Below, piece after piece: positions 1-11,023 of a DNA stretch of 64,000 nucleotides (position 1 is its first letter; each line of letters begins with the position of its first letter). A model generated the notes under the pieces. That model was not told the DNA's origin, made no database searches, and saw only the letters and a list, made by a program, of their open reading frames with translations. Both the position numbers and the translations under genes were made by a program. The stretch comes from Verticillium longisporum (Eukaryota > Ascomycota > Sordariomycetes > Glomerellales > Plectosphaerellaceae), in the NCBI GenBank assembly GCA_019188255.1, contig JAETXT010000008.1, positions 1,612,001 to 1,676,000 on the forward strand, written 5' to 3'.

Positions 1-9
1 AGTCAGAGC

Positions 10-1074
10 ATGCATCGAGTCACAAGGACAGCACGCCAACTCTCTCGCAATAGCATTCCATTGTCCGTGAGACAAGCATCAGGGACCATCCTCGCAGCGC
101 CCAGATTCACCAGTCTCGCCAGATCCCAACCACAAGCCAGATCCGCGAGCAACAGCACAGCCGCCGCCATGACGACCGGCACCTTCAAGTACATCGACCT
201 CGACTCCTTCACCGGCAAGCCCTGGGGCAAGGTCGACGTCGACAAGACGTCCTTCCAGCGTGTCGAGCGCCAACGCTCCGTCGCCGACATGCGCGCGGCC
301 GGGCTCGACAACTTCTCCACCGAAACCGCCGGCTTTGGCGTCTACCGCGCGCCCTCGCGCGAGAAGGCCTTCACCGACGACGCCGCCGTGCGCGGGCCCT
401 ACTACGCCGAGGTCGAGGCCCTGCTGCGCGCGAAGCTGCCGGGCGTCACCAAGGTCGTCATCTTTGACCACACCATCCGCCGCCACGTCGAGGGCGCCGC
501 CCGCCAGCCCGTGCAGCAGCTGCACGTCGACCAGACGCCGTGGGCCGCCGAGGCGCGCGTGCGGCGCCACGTCGAGGACCCCGCCGACGCCGACCGCCTG
601 CTGCAGGGCCGCTACCAGATCATCAACGTCTGGCGGCCCATCGGCCACGCCGCGAGCGACTTCCCGCTGGCCGTCGTCGACTGGCGCACCACGCGGCCCG
701 CCGACCTCGTCAAGGTCGACCTGCTGTACCCCGTGCGCGCCGACGCCGACGACGACGGCGACGACCGCGGCAAGGAGGCCCTGCCCGACGCCGCGACCGT
801 CGACTCGACCGACGGCTATGCGGCCCGCGGCGAGACGTTTGCCGTCGCGCCGAGCGACGCCCACAAGTTCTTCTACGTCAAGGACATGACGCCCGACGAG
901 GCCCTGTTCATCAAGTGCTTTGACTCGAGGAGCCAGGGGCGCCCGCAGGGCAAGCCGGGCCGCGCCGACTACACGCCGCACACGGCGTTTGTCGATCCCC
1001 AGACGCCTGAGGGAGTCAAGGGGCGGCAGAGCATCGAGGTGCGGTGCCTCGTGTTCTACGAGGAGGAGGCATGA
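10..1074 (+). CDS. CmcJ/NvfI (AsaB/GA4-desaturase-like) family oxidoreductase
   Basis: The protein resembles the fungal family that includes AsaB, gibberellin GA4 desaturase and CmcJ/NvfI proteins, typically oxidoreductases or desaturases of secondary metabolism. Visible hallmarks are the HVDQT motif, the block YQIINVWRPIG followed by DFPLAVVDWR, the FFYVKDMTPDEALFIKCFDS block, PHTAFVDP, and a C-terminal RQSIEVRCLVFYE. These are family signatures, so the substrate cannot be given. Two starts are possible. The ATG at 10 adds 53 residues with no Asp or Glu and many Arg/Ser/Ala, which looks like a mitochondrial presequence. The ATG at 169 has an excellent fungal context (GCCGCC before ATG) and gives about 301 residues, nearer the family length. 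The frame is also open to the window edge, so the 5' end is uncertain. No intron is seen. The stop codon lies inside the minisatellite that follows. Confidence 0.82.
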   Translation: MHRVTRTARQLSRNSIPLSVRQASGTILAAPRFTSLARSQPQARSASNSTAAAMTTGTFKYIDLDSFTGKPWGKVDVDKTSFQRVERQRSVADMRAAGLDNFSTETAGFGVYRAPSREKAFTDDAAVRGPYYAEVEALLRAKLPGVTKVVIFDHTIRRHVEGAARQPVQQLHVDQTPWAAEARVRRHVEDPADADRLLQGRYQIINVWRPIGHAASDFPLAVVDWRTTRPADLVKVDLLYPVRADADDDGDDRGKEALPDAATVDSTDGYAARGETFAVAPSDAHKFFYVKDMTPDEALFIKCFDSRSQGRPQGKPGRADYTPHTAFVDPQTPEGVKGRQSIEVRCLVFYEEEA

Positions 1075-1160
1075 TGAGGCATGATGGGGCATGATAGGCA
1101 TGATAGGCATGATAGGCATGATAGGCATGATGAGGCATGATGAGGCATGATGAGGCATGA
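1071..1160. repeat. 9-10 bp minisatellite (catgatgagg / catgatagg)
   Basis: Nine to ten tandem units alternate between a 10-base form (atgatgaggc) and a 9-base form (atgataggc). The first unit supplies the TGA stop of the preceding gene, so the array forms the start of its 3' UTR. Long Met-Pro-rich readings in other frames are artefacts of this array. Confidence 0.9.
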
Positions 1161-1410
1161 ATTATGTGGGCAAACATCAAGGGATAAGGGATAAGCGAAG
1201 AAATCATATTCTGGTAATGGAATTAAATCGTCTTCTTGTTTCGAAGGAAAAACTTCTTGTTTCGAAGGAAAAAAAGGGTATCTGGAAAAGACTCCGCTGG
1301 AGCCGGTATGTGCTGAAAACATGTGTATACGTGCGCATGTGTGTACGTGTGCAAGAGTGCGGATGCCAGCGCCCGCCATCCTGTGCAACCTCCAGCGCAA
1401 GAGCAGGCTT

Positions 1411-2339
1411 CTAACCCAGGTCCTGCGAACGGTAGACGGCGACGTAGGCAACCTCCATCATGGCGCCGTAGCCACCAAGCGTCTGGTCGTTGGGATCTCC
1501 GGGCTATTCCGTGTCAGTCACAGCCTTGTTTCTTGCACTGCGCAAGGTCGTCGTAGCGAGTGACTTACAAGGGTCCCGCCAACGGCGACGTTCAAGATGA
1601 AGTAGACGGGCGACTGGCACAGCGCCTTCCAGATGCCCTCGCTGCCGATCCTCTCGCCGCTGACCTGGTGAAACTGCTGCCCGTCGCGGAACCAGGTGAT
1701 GGTCTGGACGCGCCAGTCCGGCGCCGAGCGGTCAAACTCGAGCCGCCACGCATGCCAGTCCCGGTCCGGCAGCGCCGTCGGCGCCCCGATGCCCGTCGGC
1801 GTGTTGCACGCGCCGCCGCCGCCCTCGCGGTCGCAGTGCACCGTCCCCGTCACCTCGGCCGCGCCGTTGACGCGCTCGAGAATGTCAATCTCGCCGCACC
1901 CCGGCCAGTCGACGCCGTGGCGCATCGCGTCGCCCAGCATCCAGAACGCCGGCCACAGGCCCTGCCGCGTCGCCGCGTCGTTGGCCCCGAACCGCAGCGT
2001 CGCCTCGGCGAACGTCACGCGCCCCGCCTGCGGCGTGAAGACGTACTTGCTCTCGATGCGCCCGCTCGTCCACTGCCCGCGCGCGTCGCGCCACGGCACG
2101 AGCTGGACCGTGCCGCCGCCCGAGATTTGCACGTTGCGCGTGTCCTCGGTGTACTTTTGCAGCTCGTTGTTGACGTGGATGTCGGTTATGTAGTTCCACG
2201 TCTTGGCGTTGACGCGGTCGCCGGCCGAGCCTGTGAATTCTTCCGACCAGAGCTGCTCGAAGCCGCCGTACGTCGGCGCCGTCCAGGCTGCCGCCAGGGG
2301 CAGTGCCGCCAAAACCGTTGGCAGGAGGGCGAAGCGCAT
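1411..2339 (-). CDS. GH16 endo-1,3(4)-beta-glucanase, secreted
   Basis: This is a secreted glycoside hydrolase family 16 enzyme, expected to cleave beta-1,3 or mixed-linked glucans of plant or fungal walls by a retaining mechanism. Exon 1 spans 2339-1569, the intron 1568-1504 (65 nt, GTAAGT donor, AG acceptor) and exon 2 1503-1411, giving 287 residues. The signal peptide is residues 1 to about 18 (MRFALLPTVLAALPLAAA). The catalytic ExDxxE signature is GEIDILE with Glu150, Asp152 and Glu155. The upstream WPAFWML block and the C-terminal MMEVAYVAVYRS strand, encoded by exon 2, are GH16 hallmarks. Without the intron the protein would end in a nonsense tail and lose the last jelly-roll strand. 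It is transcribed divergently from the GH43 gene across a 2.2-kb spacer. The exact specificity (laminarinase or lichenase) cannot be settled. Confidence 0.93.
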
Positions 2340-4513
2340 AGTTACGGATGCTCGTCGAACGCTGAAAGTGAGGGACGTTGGTTTGGTGAACGATCAAGCG
2401 CAAGAAGGCGTTTGGACTAGCAAATGCAATGAATGAGGGAACAGAAAAATGAAGGGATACACACTTGGTGCTCTTTAAAGAGTGTCAGGCGCGACGTGAA
2501 AGGAATGGCACGTCCTGCGAGCTCGAAATGGTGAGGATGCCCCGTGGAACACGAGGATGGGATGAAAGATCCGAGGGTCGAAGGAGCTGGTTCGCCCCGA
2601 CATCAACATGGAGGTCACGATATATATGTATATACAAATCAACCGACGACATGCCGTCGAAACGCCAGACCAGGCCAAGCGAGCGGAAACGCTTCACTCT
2701 TTCGGACAGGAACGCCCAAGGTCGCATTCTCAACCCCCTTCCCTTTTCTTCCTGGCCCAACAAGTCCAGCCCAGGCCGATGCATTGCAGAGTCGTCTCGG
2801 AGGACCCCCGCGGGGCGGCAGACAAGCCCCTCGGGGAGGTGAGCGTGAAACGGGGATCGACGAATGGCACGCTTCGGAGGTGCTGAGCCAAGGGACAGCG
2901 GGAGAGCGCCAGCGGATCTGGGCCTGATCGGGGCAAGACGAAGAGCACGCACGCGGCAGGACAAGGGAGGTGGGCTTTTTGTCGTGGTGGGGTGATGAGC
3001 AAGGTGGTTGAAACGTCAGGGGGTGGCCAATTGCGATGGCGATACGTGCCATGGCTTGCGGGAGTTTGTTGCGTTGGGCGGCGCGCGTGCGACGTGGCGA
3101 GCCGGCGCTTTGGAATTTCTGTCTCGGAGCCCTCAGGCACATCACTGGGCGCACAATTTCGTCTGGTGATTGGATGGGACCTTTCATGAGGCTATCTTGG
3201 AGAGCGTTGCCCAACAATGTAAGCCAGCAGATGCCAAGTCAGCGAGAGCGGTTTCATCAATGGTAAACAGCCAACGGAGGCCCAGGCCGGGACTTCTGTC
3301 AGCTAGGTTGTATCCTTGCGTCGCATTGCTTTGGTGGGTTCAGTAGCCATGCCGACCTGGCCAGCGCATGAATTCCCTTGTCGGACGAAGACAGGATGAC
3401 AGGCCAGACAATCGCAGTGCTCTCCGATTTGCATGAGGATGGGTCAGTCGGATGAACCCAAGGGGTTTGTGGCTATGCGAGCCCCAGGAGAGCTAGCATT
3501 GCGGACTCTAGAGCCAGCATGGCAGACTCTCCCTTTTCCCGCAGTCGAAAGAACCGAATGCTACCTTGGCATGCGTTTTCTGGGCACGTGGATCGAGGAC
3601 AAGGCTAAACCAGGGCCAAACACCATCCTTTCACGGGGACAAACAAGAGACAGAAGGGGTAGCGCACTAGCATCTGAGAGCTCGACACCCCAACTGGACC
3701 AGCGGCGCTTCCTTTCCGACAATGCGCTCTTTATCAGTCGGTGGCCTCGCGCCGTGACAATGCGGAGGCCTTGGAAAAGGAGCTTGGGCGATGCCTCGTT
3801 TCAGACTCCGGCTTCGAATCCCTGTTTCGAGCCTGTTACTGGGCGTCGCATTGTTTGTCGTCTACCTTAGGTAATCACGTTGCCCCTATTTCTGAGATCT
3901 GTGAGTGTGTTCTTGAAAGAACACAGGACCCAGCACAGATAAGCATCTTCTGTTTGAGGAGACCCATATCAGGGCAGTCAAAGGCTAGAGTTTTGCATCG
4001 TATTTGGACTCATTCACGTCATCAACGACGTGTTCATTAGACCTACGACTCACGCACGATGCCAAGGAAGTTTCCGCAGGGCAGCAGGGATCGCCATTGA
4101 CACCATTGGCGCGCATCCAGCTAAATGGAGACTCACGAGGCAGCGCGGTGATCAGTGCCGTCCTTTACCCCAGAATACTCCGACTGTCCCCCGCATTTTG
4201 AGTCGTTTGCCGAAATATAGCGTCTGCTCCGAGTCGGGAGGTTGGCTTTGTCGTCAGTGGGCTACAGGTGCCCCGCGAAGCTCGACTCGGCTCGTATAGG
4301 TTTGGATTGTGAAGATCCGGCCATGTGAAGCGCTCATTGTAGATTGGTGCGGCAGAAATGCATTCCTGGCTGTGTTTGGAGTCGTGGCAATAGTCTCGGA
4401 CGAGAACCCGAGCTTAAAAACGACCATCATTCCGTCTGCAGTTGGCCTGGCTAAACATTTGGCAGTACCATCGTTGTCGAACTCTGTGGAAGCGTCTATC
4501 GTCAGTCCCCATC
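2340..4513. other. Intergenic region between GH16 (-) and GH43 (+)
   Basis: About 2.2 kb of ordinary base composition. The short open frames on both strands show no recognisable domain and no plausible splice linkage. It should contain the divergent promoters of the two wall-degrading genes. Confidence 0.6.
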
Positions 4514-5689
4514 ATGTTCGCCAGCTGGAAATCAACCTTGTTGCAGAGCCTTCTCCTTGCGAGTAGCTCCTTGGCCTTTGAGAACCCTATCCGTGCTCCA
4601 GCCCCCGATCCCTCTCTGGTGACGGCAGATGGGGTGTACTACCTGTGCGGAAATTCTCACTTTCCCATGGTCTCGGCGGACAGGCTCGCTGACCGCATCA
4701 TAGAACTTCCACCTCCTACGATAAGATTACCATTGTTCGATCACAGACCCTTAACGGTCTGATCGACGGCGAACAGCGAACAATATGGACAGACACAAAC
4801 ACCACGCGCAACGCCAATATGTGGGCCCCAGAGCTTCACCAGATTGACAATGTCTGGTACATGTTCTACTCGAGCTGCGACTCGGCTCAGCCCTGCTGTG
4901 ACAGCTGCAGCACTAGGGTCCTGCGGGGGTGCGACAGTGCCGGGCCCTACGACTGCGAGTTTGAGCATCTCGCGGATCTGATCCCTCCGGAAGGGCAGCG
5001 CGGCGGTCGCGACGATAACTTTGCCTTCAGCATCGACGGCACCTTTCTTCAGGTACCGGGTTTCGGGCGCTACCATGTGCTGAGTATCCGTGACAAAGAG
5101 TTCAACCAGGCGCTGGCCATCACGACGCTCGACACGGATGAGTGGACGGTCGGCGCGTGGCATGTCATTTCCATTCCCGATCAGCCGTGGGAGCGGAACG
5201 TCACGGGAGCTGCTTCGATTCCTCAGGCCGATTTGGTCGGTGTCAACGAGGCCCCTCACGTAAGTGCTCACAGCCTACTCCGTACCACCACGACTCATCA
5301 GCTGACCCTCCATCCAGCCCCTTGTCCATGGCGACGATCTCTGGCTGTGCTACTCTGGGTCCAACTGCGGAACGCCCAATTACTCCCTAGGTCTCCTCCA
5401 CTGGAACGGTGGTGACCCTCTGCTGCCCTCATCCTGGGACAAGACGGGCCCGGTCTTCGCACAGGCCAACGGTCTCTACGGCACGGCGCACAACTCGTTT
5501 TTCACGTCTCCCGATGGCACAGAGATTTGGAACGCTTTCCACGCCACGAAGCAGGCTGGTGGTTCCTGTGGAGGGGATAGATTCACATCGGCTCACATTG
5601 TCACCTTTGACGAGAACAACGTGCCAAGCTTTGGGGAGCCGCGCCCCATCGGTGAGGTCCAGGTGCCTCCCAGCGGAGAGCAGGCATAA
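4514..5689 (+). CDS. GH43 arabinan/arabinoxylan hydrolase, secreted
   Basis: This is a five-bladed beta-propeller GH43 family enzyme (alpha-L-arabinofuranosidase, arabinanase or xylosidase type). The start at 4514 gives a signal peptide (MFASWKSTLLQSLLLASSSLA). Exons are 4514-4644, 4704-5259 and 5318-5689, about 352 residues. Intron 1 (4645-4703) uses a GTGCGG donor and a CTGAC branch point just before ATAG. It was chosen because it alone restores the family sequence DGVYYL followed by TSTSYDKITIVRS. Intron 2 (5260-5317) is canonical. Catalytic residues fit the family: base Asp32 (PDPS), pKa-modulating Asp155 (SIDGT) and acid Glu225 (NEAPHV). The blocks MWAPELH and YGTAHNSFF support the fold. 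It is an inverting hydrolase acting on hemicellulose side chains. The substrate is not resolved. Confidence 0.92.
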
Positions 5690-5787
5690 TATGCATTTGC
5701 TCGTCGGAACGTTGTAAATAGACCACAACTTATTCAATCCAGCATGTGCGAATGCATATGAGACACACACCTCAACAAAGCGCGGTT

Positions 5788-6237
5788 CTAAGACAGGTGC
5801 TCCAGGTCACACTCGAGAATCCACCTCATAACGGAGATCGCCATGTCCTTGGCCGCTGTCTCTGTCGAGGTCGCCTGGCCGTTATCCCAAGTCAACTCCT
5901 CAATCTGAGCCCGGTAGCCGGAGCCCTTTGAATCTGCGCCCTGCTGAGACGAGATTCGGCCCTTGATCTGGAATTGCTGATTCGCGGTCCAGCTGCGATA
6001 AAGTGACGCCAGGAAGATGCCGTCGGCGTCTGGTCCTTCTGCCCGGCTCATCCAGCGATCTTCCATTGAGAGCGGCTGGAACCCCTTGAGGAGTTTTGTG
6101 ACGTCGCTCTGTGAGAGGTCCAGTTTCCACTCTGAAACGATAGGATTTGGCATCGGATTGACTTTCCAGGTTTCCCCGACGACTCTTCCAAAGGGAACGC
6201 CAGGGAACCCTTGAGTGGGGGTTGATGTGGAAGCCAT
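5788..6237 (-). CDS. Conserved hypothetical protein (149 aa)
   Basis: A single-exon open frame of 149 residues with balanced, soluble-protein composition and fungal-type codon use. It begins MASTSTPTQGFPGVPFGR and has no signal peptide or membrane segment. A central region (SLMEDRW-like, then GIFLASLYRSW) is followed by a strand-like QQFQIKGRIS stretch and a C-terminal helix (DMAISVMRWILECDLE). This layout suggests a small alpha/beta domain. I do not recognise a characterised family and assign no function. A TATA-like sequence (minus strand TATAAAG near 6368-6374) lies about 130 nt upstream of the start. The stop is 98 bp from the stop of the convergent GH43 gene. Confidence 0.72.
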   Translation of the reverse strand: MASTSTPTQGFPGVPFGRVVGETWKVNPMPNPIVSEWKLDLSQSDVTKLLKGFQPLSMEDRWMSRAEGPDADGIFLASLYRSWTANQQFQIKGRISSQQGADSKGSGYRAQIEELTWDNGQATSTETAAKDMAISVMRWILECDLEHLS

Positions 6238-7086
6238 GTCGTTCGCTGCAGTGCTCAGCGAGAAGGGGTCCTCGAAAGCGGACGAAGACGCAGAGCAAGC
6301 CTTGGTTAGTGATGGTGGCTTGACAACGCGGGTTCAGCTCTGTCGCCGGGAGCTGGGGTACTGCGACTTTATACCTCGGTATTTGCGTACAGGGAGGGAG
6401 GGAGGCAGCAATGCAATTCGAGCCTGGCTGTGATTGGCTTGCAATGCCCCCTCCTTGACGCACTCTCGTGGCTTCAAGAGCTGAAGTTCATTCTCCCTCG
6501 AGCTGACTAAGATGGACGGACGGCTGAGCCTTCTGAAGTTGACAACATGGCTCTGAAAGCCCACGAGGGTCTGAGTCTATTGGACCAGTGCCTCTGGTTT
6601 GGCGACGATCGATGTCTATGTGGGCACTGAAATGCACCCGGAGTCATAGAGTTGGGTTGCTGGGATTGGCGTGTATCAGTCTCGCTAGCAATGAACCTGG
6701 ATGGCGATGGAAGACTTGCTGTTGAATCATGAATCGTGCTCTTATGCATGAGCGGTCTGCAATCTTCATTGCGGGACGAAGGCCATTGTCTTGTGTGGCG
6801 GGAATGAGATATAGCGATGATACGGACAGCAGAGGCACGATCCATGTTTCTACATGATATGTACATACATACAGGATAAGGATCGCAGGGTCTTACAACC
6901 TCTACAGATTTTGATCTCGAGTCTGATGCATGACGTATCATGAGCTTCAAGCAACAAGAGCCTCTCGATCTGCGTAGGTTTTTGAACTTGTCAGTGCTTG
7001 ATTTGGAGCAGAGTGAAGAGGTCTTCCACACGTGGTCCGCAGGCAATAGATAATAGGTATGGGGTCGGAATACATCTGAATTCTGG

Positions 7087-7182
7087 CCCTCCGCAGCTTG
7101 GAGGGCCCTCCGCAGTCCTTATATACACGTTCTCGTAGTCCTTAGCCCTTAATCACCCCCCCTATTCGGTGGCTCCGCAGGG
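7087..7182. repeat. Cluster of small inverted repeats sharing CTCCGCAG
   Basis: Three copies of CTCCGCAG lie in about 90 bp. Two are set in short hairpins: ggccctccgcagcttggagg with its ggcc end, and ggtggctccgcagggccacc. The surroundings are more AT-rich. This could be the degraded end of a DNA transposon or simply a hairpin cluster. No element boundaries or target duplication were identified. Confidence 0.35.
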
Positions 7183-8211
7183 CCACCTGACAGAACTAGT
7201 CGCGGAAGCGTTTAAAGGCCTAAACAATGGCCTGACCTCGCAATGAAGGTATTGCCAAACTACCGCCGAGTCTACTCTGGAAGTAATGCGTCAGGTGTCT
7301 CAAATCTTCTCATAGGCTCAGAATTAAGGTGATTGGCATACAAGTAACGACGATATAAACGGTTAGCGAGATAACGCTTCAACATGGAAAGCATTCGCAG
7401 ATGAGTGTGATGAATAGCGTTCGGTCTTTGACTTCGACTTGAAGCATATTCAAAGTCAGATGAGGACAGCGATCTGGGTGATCCAGCAACCTAGCTACGC
7501 TTTCCTTCGTGACATATTTCAAATAGGGAATGTTCAGTCGCATATGTGTTCGAGTACAAGGCAAGCAGAGGGAAGCGCTCGACGCGCAAACGAGTGCGGA
7601 TGGTTATTGATGGATACCAACATATCAAGGCATCAGTAGCCCCATAGCGACTAGTTTGAGCAAGGATGAAAATGTGATTCCGATCCTTTGAAAAAGTTCA
7701 GCATGATCGAATGTAGTGGGTGGCGGCTGGGGCCATCATTGCCAACTAGCACATTGGGCTCTAAGTAGAGCGTCGCATGATGATGAGGAATCTTCCTCGC
7801 ATTGGACAGGAGGAGTGGCAGTGTTTTGATTATAGGAGATCTTCAATGGCGATCCGAAAGATGGGACCTGACGTCCACGAGCAGTGTTACGCAATGCCGA
7901 GACCTCGCAACTCAGCATCCGACAACCCCGACGGCAGACGACTCCGTGGCCATGACAGGCACAAAGCGGATCACTTTTAATTGACAGACCCTCCTTCGAG
8001 CTCGAAATCAACCTTATTTGGGTGACTTCCGTGCGTTTTCATCATCGCATCCCCGCATCACCTCAGCATCCGCTACCCAGTATGCCGGAGCCTCCCCCTC
8101 CGCGACAGCCGAATCCGCGCCCGGGTCCGACGTCCCGCCCGTTTTCCAATAATTGCAGATGATCTCTGAGCTAATTACCACGCACCCCATCGCGCCATTT
8201 CGTTGCATGGC

Positions 8212-8218
8212 ATATAAG
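8212..8218 (+). promoter_or_regulatory. TATA box of the GH26 gene
   Basis: CATATAAGG lies about 105 nt upstream of the GH26 start codon, with a pyrimidine-rich stretch between. The position fits a core promoter. There is no experimental support. Confidence 0.5.
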
Positions 8219-8321
8219 GACAGCCTGGTAGACGGGCGGTCTACTGCCACCCAAGCCCGGGGTGCAGGGACGGATCTTCAAGCCGAACCAGACTTGACGA
8301 GTCGATTTTCATCACTGAGCC

Positions 8322-9993
8322 ATGCGGTCAATTGCTTTCTACCTCCAGTTCGCGCTCGCCGCGGCGGCAATCGTCAAGAGGTGCCCTCAGCAGCCCGAGG
8401 AGCCTGGCACGGGGAACGCGACAAAAGTGTATGAGGCCGAAGATGCTACACCGGTCGGCAACACAAGGGTCGCGACCGAGCTCGCTGGTTTCACTGGTGA
8501 GCAGATGTCGTTCACTTGAAAACATAGAATAGATAAGATTCCTCTGCTGACACAACGCCTCAGGCACTGGCTACGTAACTGGCTTCGAGGGACCAGACGA
8601 CAAGCTCACCTTCACTGTTACGAGCGCGAAGCAGGGCCTCTACGACCTTACTATCCGCTACGCCGGTATCTACGGCAACAAGTATACCAACATTGTCCTC
8701 AACAACGGCGGCACTGAGCAGGTCTACCTTCCCGAGACCACTGACTTCCAGGATGCCGCTGGCGGACAGGTGCTCCTGAATGCTGGTGACAACACGATTG
8801 ACATCCTGACCCACTGGGGATGGTGAGTATAATCCGACCCCATGATGGTGTCTGGCACTAACCAGATAGGTACCTCATCGACTCGATCACCATTGCGCCC
8901 ACTGCCCCTCGCGGACCGCACAACGTCAACGCCAACCTCGTGAACCCTAAGGCCGACGCCCCTTCCAAAGCCCTCTACAGCTACCTCCGCTCCATCTACG
9001 GCAAGAAGATCCTCTCAGGTCAACAAGAGCTCGAATGGGCCGACTGGCTTCAGCAGCAGACTGGCGAGACCCCGGCCCTTGTTGCGGTTGACCTGATGGA
9101 CTACTCTCCTTCCCGTGTCGAGCGTCAGGGCCAGATCTCTACCGCTGTCGAGGACGCCATCGAGTTCCACAAGCGCGGCGGTATTGTCTCTGTGCTTTGG
9201 CATTGGAACGCGCCCGTTGGTTTGTACGACACCCCGGAGCAACGCTGGTGGAGCGGTTTCTACACGGCTGCTACTGACTTCAACGTCGCTACTGCTTTGG
9301 CCGACACGACCAACGCCAACTACACGCTTCTGGTCCGTGATATTGATGCCATCGCTGTTCAGCTCAAGAGGCTCGAGGACGCTGGTGTTCCCGTACTCTG
9401 GCGCCCACTTCACGAGGCCGAGGGCAAGTGGTTCTGGTGGGGTGCCCAGGGCCCCGAGCCCGTCAAGAAGCTGTGGAACATTCTGTATGAGCGCCTCGTT
9501 AACCACCACGGTATCAACAACTTGATCTGGGTGTGGAACTCTGTTGAGGCGGACTGGTACCCCGGTGACGCGACTATCGACATCCTCAGCGCAGACGTCT
9601 ACTCCCAGGGCAACGGCGTAAGTTGAATGACTGCCTTCGCAAGCAGAAGAGAAACCAGGCTAATCAACGTCCCAGCCCATGTCCGGCTTGTACAATCAGC
9701 TCGTCGAGCTCGGCAACGACAAGAAGCTGATTGCGGCATCGGAGGTCGGTGCCGCGCCGCTTCCCGATCTTCTACAACTCTACGAGGCTCACTGGCTGTG
9801 GTTCGCCGTATGGACCTCGCCCTTCATCAACGATCCTGCGTGGAACAGCCTCGATGTTCTTCGTGAGGTAAGAATTGGCCGAAAGAGGTGCAACTTTGCT
9901 GAACACTTTGCTAACAGTCATACACAGGTTTACGGCAGCGATTATGTTCTGACGCTCAGCGAAATCCAAGGATGGCAGGCAGCACATAGCTGA
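8322..9993 (+). CDS. CBM35-GH26 endo-beta-1,4-mannanase, secreted
   Basis: A secreted two-domain mannanase of 479 residues that cleaves beta-1,4-mannan or galactomannan backbones. Five exons: 8322-8496, 8564-8822, 8870-9617, 9676-9867 and 9928-9993. All donors are GTRAGN and all phases join. After a signal peptide (MRSIAFYLQFALAAAA), residues about 35-150 form a CBM35 module (VYEAEDA at its start, YLIDSITI at its end). A short Pro/Asn linker precedes the GH26 catalytic domain. The acid/base is Glu327 (WRPLHEAEGKW) and the nucleophile Glu417 (AASEVG). WHWNAP and NLIWVWNS are family motifs. The architecture matches characterised fungal Man26 enzymes with an N-terminal CBM35. The intron at 8823-8869 is only 47 nt, short but typical for filamentous fungi. 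Confidence 0.95.
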
Positions 9994-11023
9994 ACGCTCC
10001 ACCCTTGGATGGAAGTATGAGCCGTTTCCTCATTGAATCGCAAGTGCGCGTCTAGTTTCCCGTTCGTATAGTGGCCAGCTCACGGATGTGGGAGCAATGG
10101 GACTTGACATCACAGCAGCACTCGTCTTTCCATGTATCCAGGCAGCGAGTTAGACACTGAATTGACATGTAGCTGCTCATCCTCAGACTGCGATGTAGGT
10201 AATAAATATGCACAATTGATGAAGAAACGTGCGAGCGTTCTTTTTACCTCGTATGGGCGCCTGGTTCGTTCTCCATGGCCTGTAGAAGACGCATCTCTAG
10301 CTCGAAGGCAGTAAAAGGTTGCGCCTCGAGATCGGTCTGCATCACGACGAGCGATTGAAGACGCCCAAGCCACGAAGACTCAGCCATGCTAATACCGCCA
10401 TTTACTGACCTCCGCCTGCTCGTGAGGGGTAGCCAAGGCTCAACAAGGGCATACCATGCTTTCCCAGAATTATACCCTGTTAGGTAGTGATCGTGATGGA
10501 GATTCATGCATGCAGCGACACTACCTCTAACCAGCGATGATCTTCACCCTACCTAACCTTATCACTAGAATGACCCCAGGTCCCCAGCACTGGCCTCGGA
10601 ATTGAACTTTCCCTCCCAGGCGCATCGAGTAATCAACGGCCACACCATCGGCGCATCTCAAGCTGGATCCGCAGTAGCATCTGCGGGCTCGCTTCGCCGT
10701 CTTGTCAATACGTCAGATGCACTTGCAACGTTGCCGATGCGGCTGCTCGGTTGTTAGAGACATCCCGGCGCCCGTGGAGGTTTATCTTCCAGCGCATTAC
10801 TACGTGACCTCTGTTTCATTGCGGGGTGCAACTTCGACTACGACTCATCGACGTCGATACAAGTTCCGTTCTTTACGTCTTTCCGCTGGAAATCAAAGCC
10901 CGAATGAGGAATCGCGACGCGATGCCAAGTTTAAGGTCAAGATCTCGCAATGATAAAAATTCCAAAGCCCGCTGGACGTTCGTTAAGGTCCTGGTCACCA
11001 ACTCTCGGAAATTGCATATCAAC
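9994..11023. other. Intergenic region between GH26 and GH20
   Basis: About 1 kb without a supported gene. It should hold the GH26 terminator and the GH20 promoter. No clear TATA element was seen close to the GH20 start. Confidence 0.55.

Larger units (their letters stand above)
6238..8321. other. Intergenic region, 2.1 kb
   Basis: No convincing coding exon is seen on either strand. It contains the promoters of the hypothetical gene (-) and the GH26 gene (+). A small cluster of GC-rich inverted repeats lies at 7087-7182 and is listed separately. Confidence 0.6.

Noticed and set aside
79..1158. A 359-codon minus-strand frame opposite the first gene
   Set aside because: Val/Gly/Asp/Arg-rich shadow of a GC-rich gene. 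Its N-terminus is the Met-Pro-Ile translation of the minisatellite.
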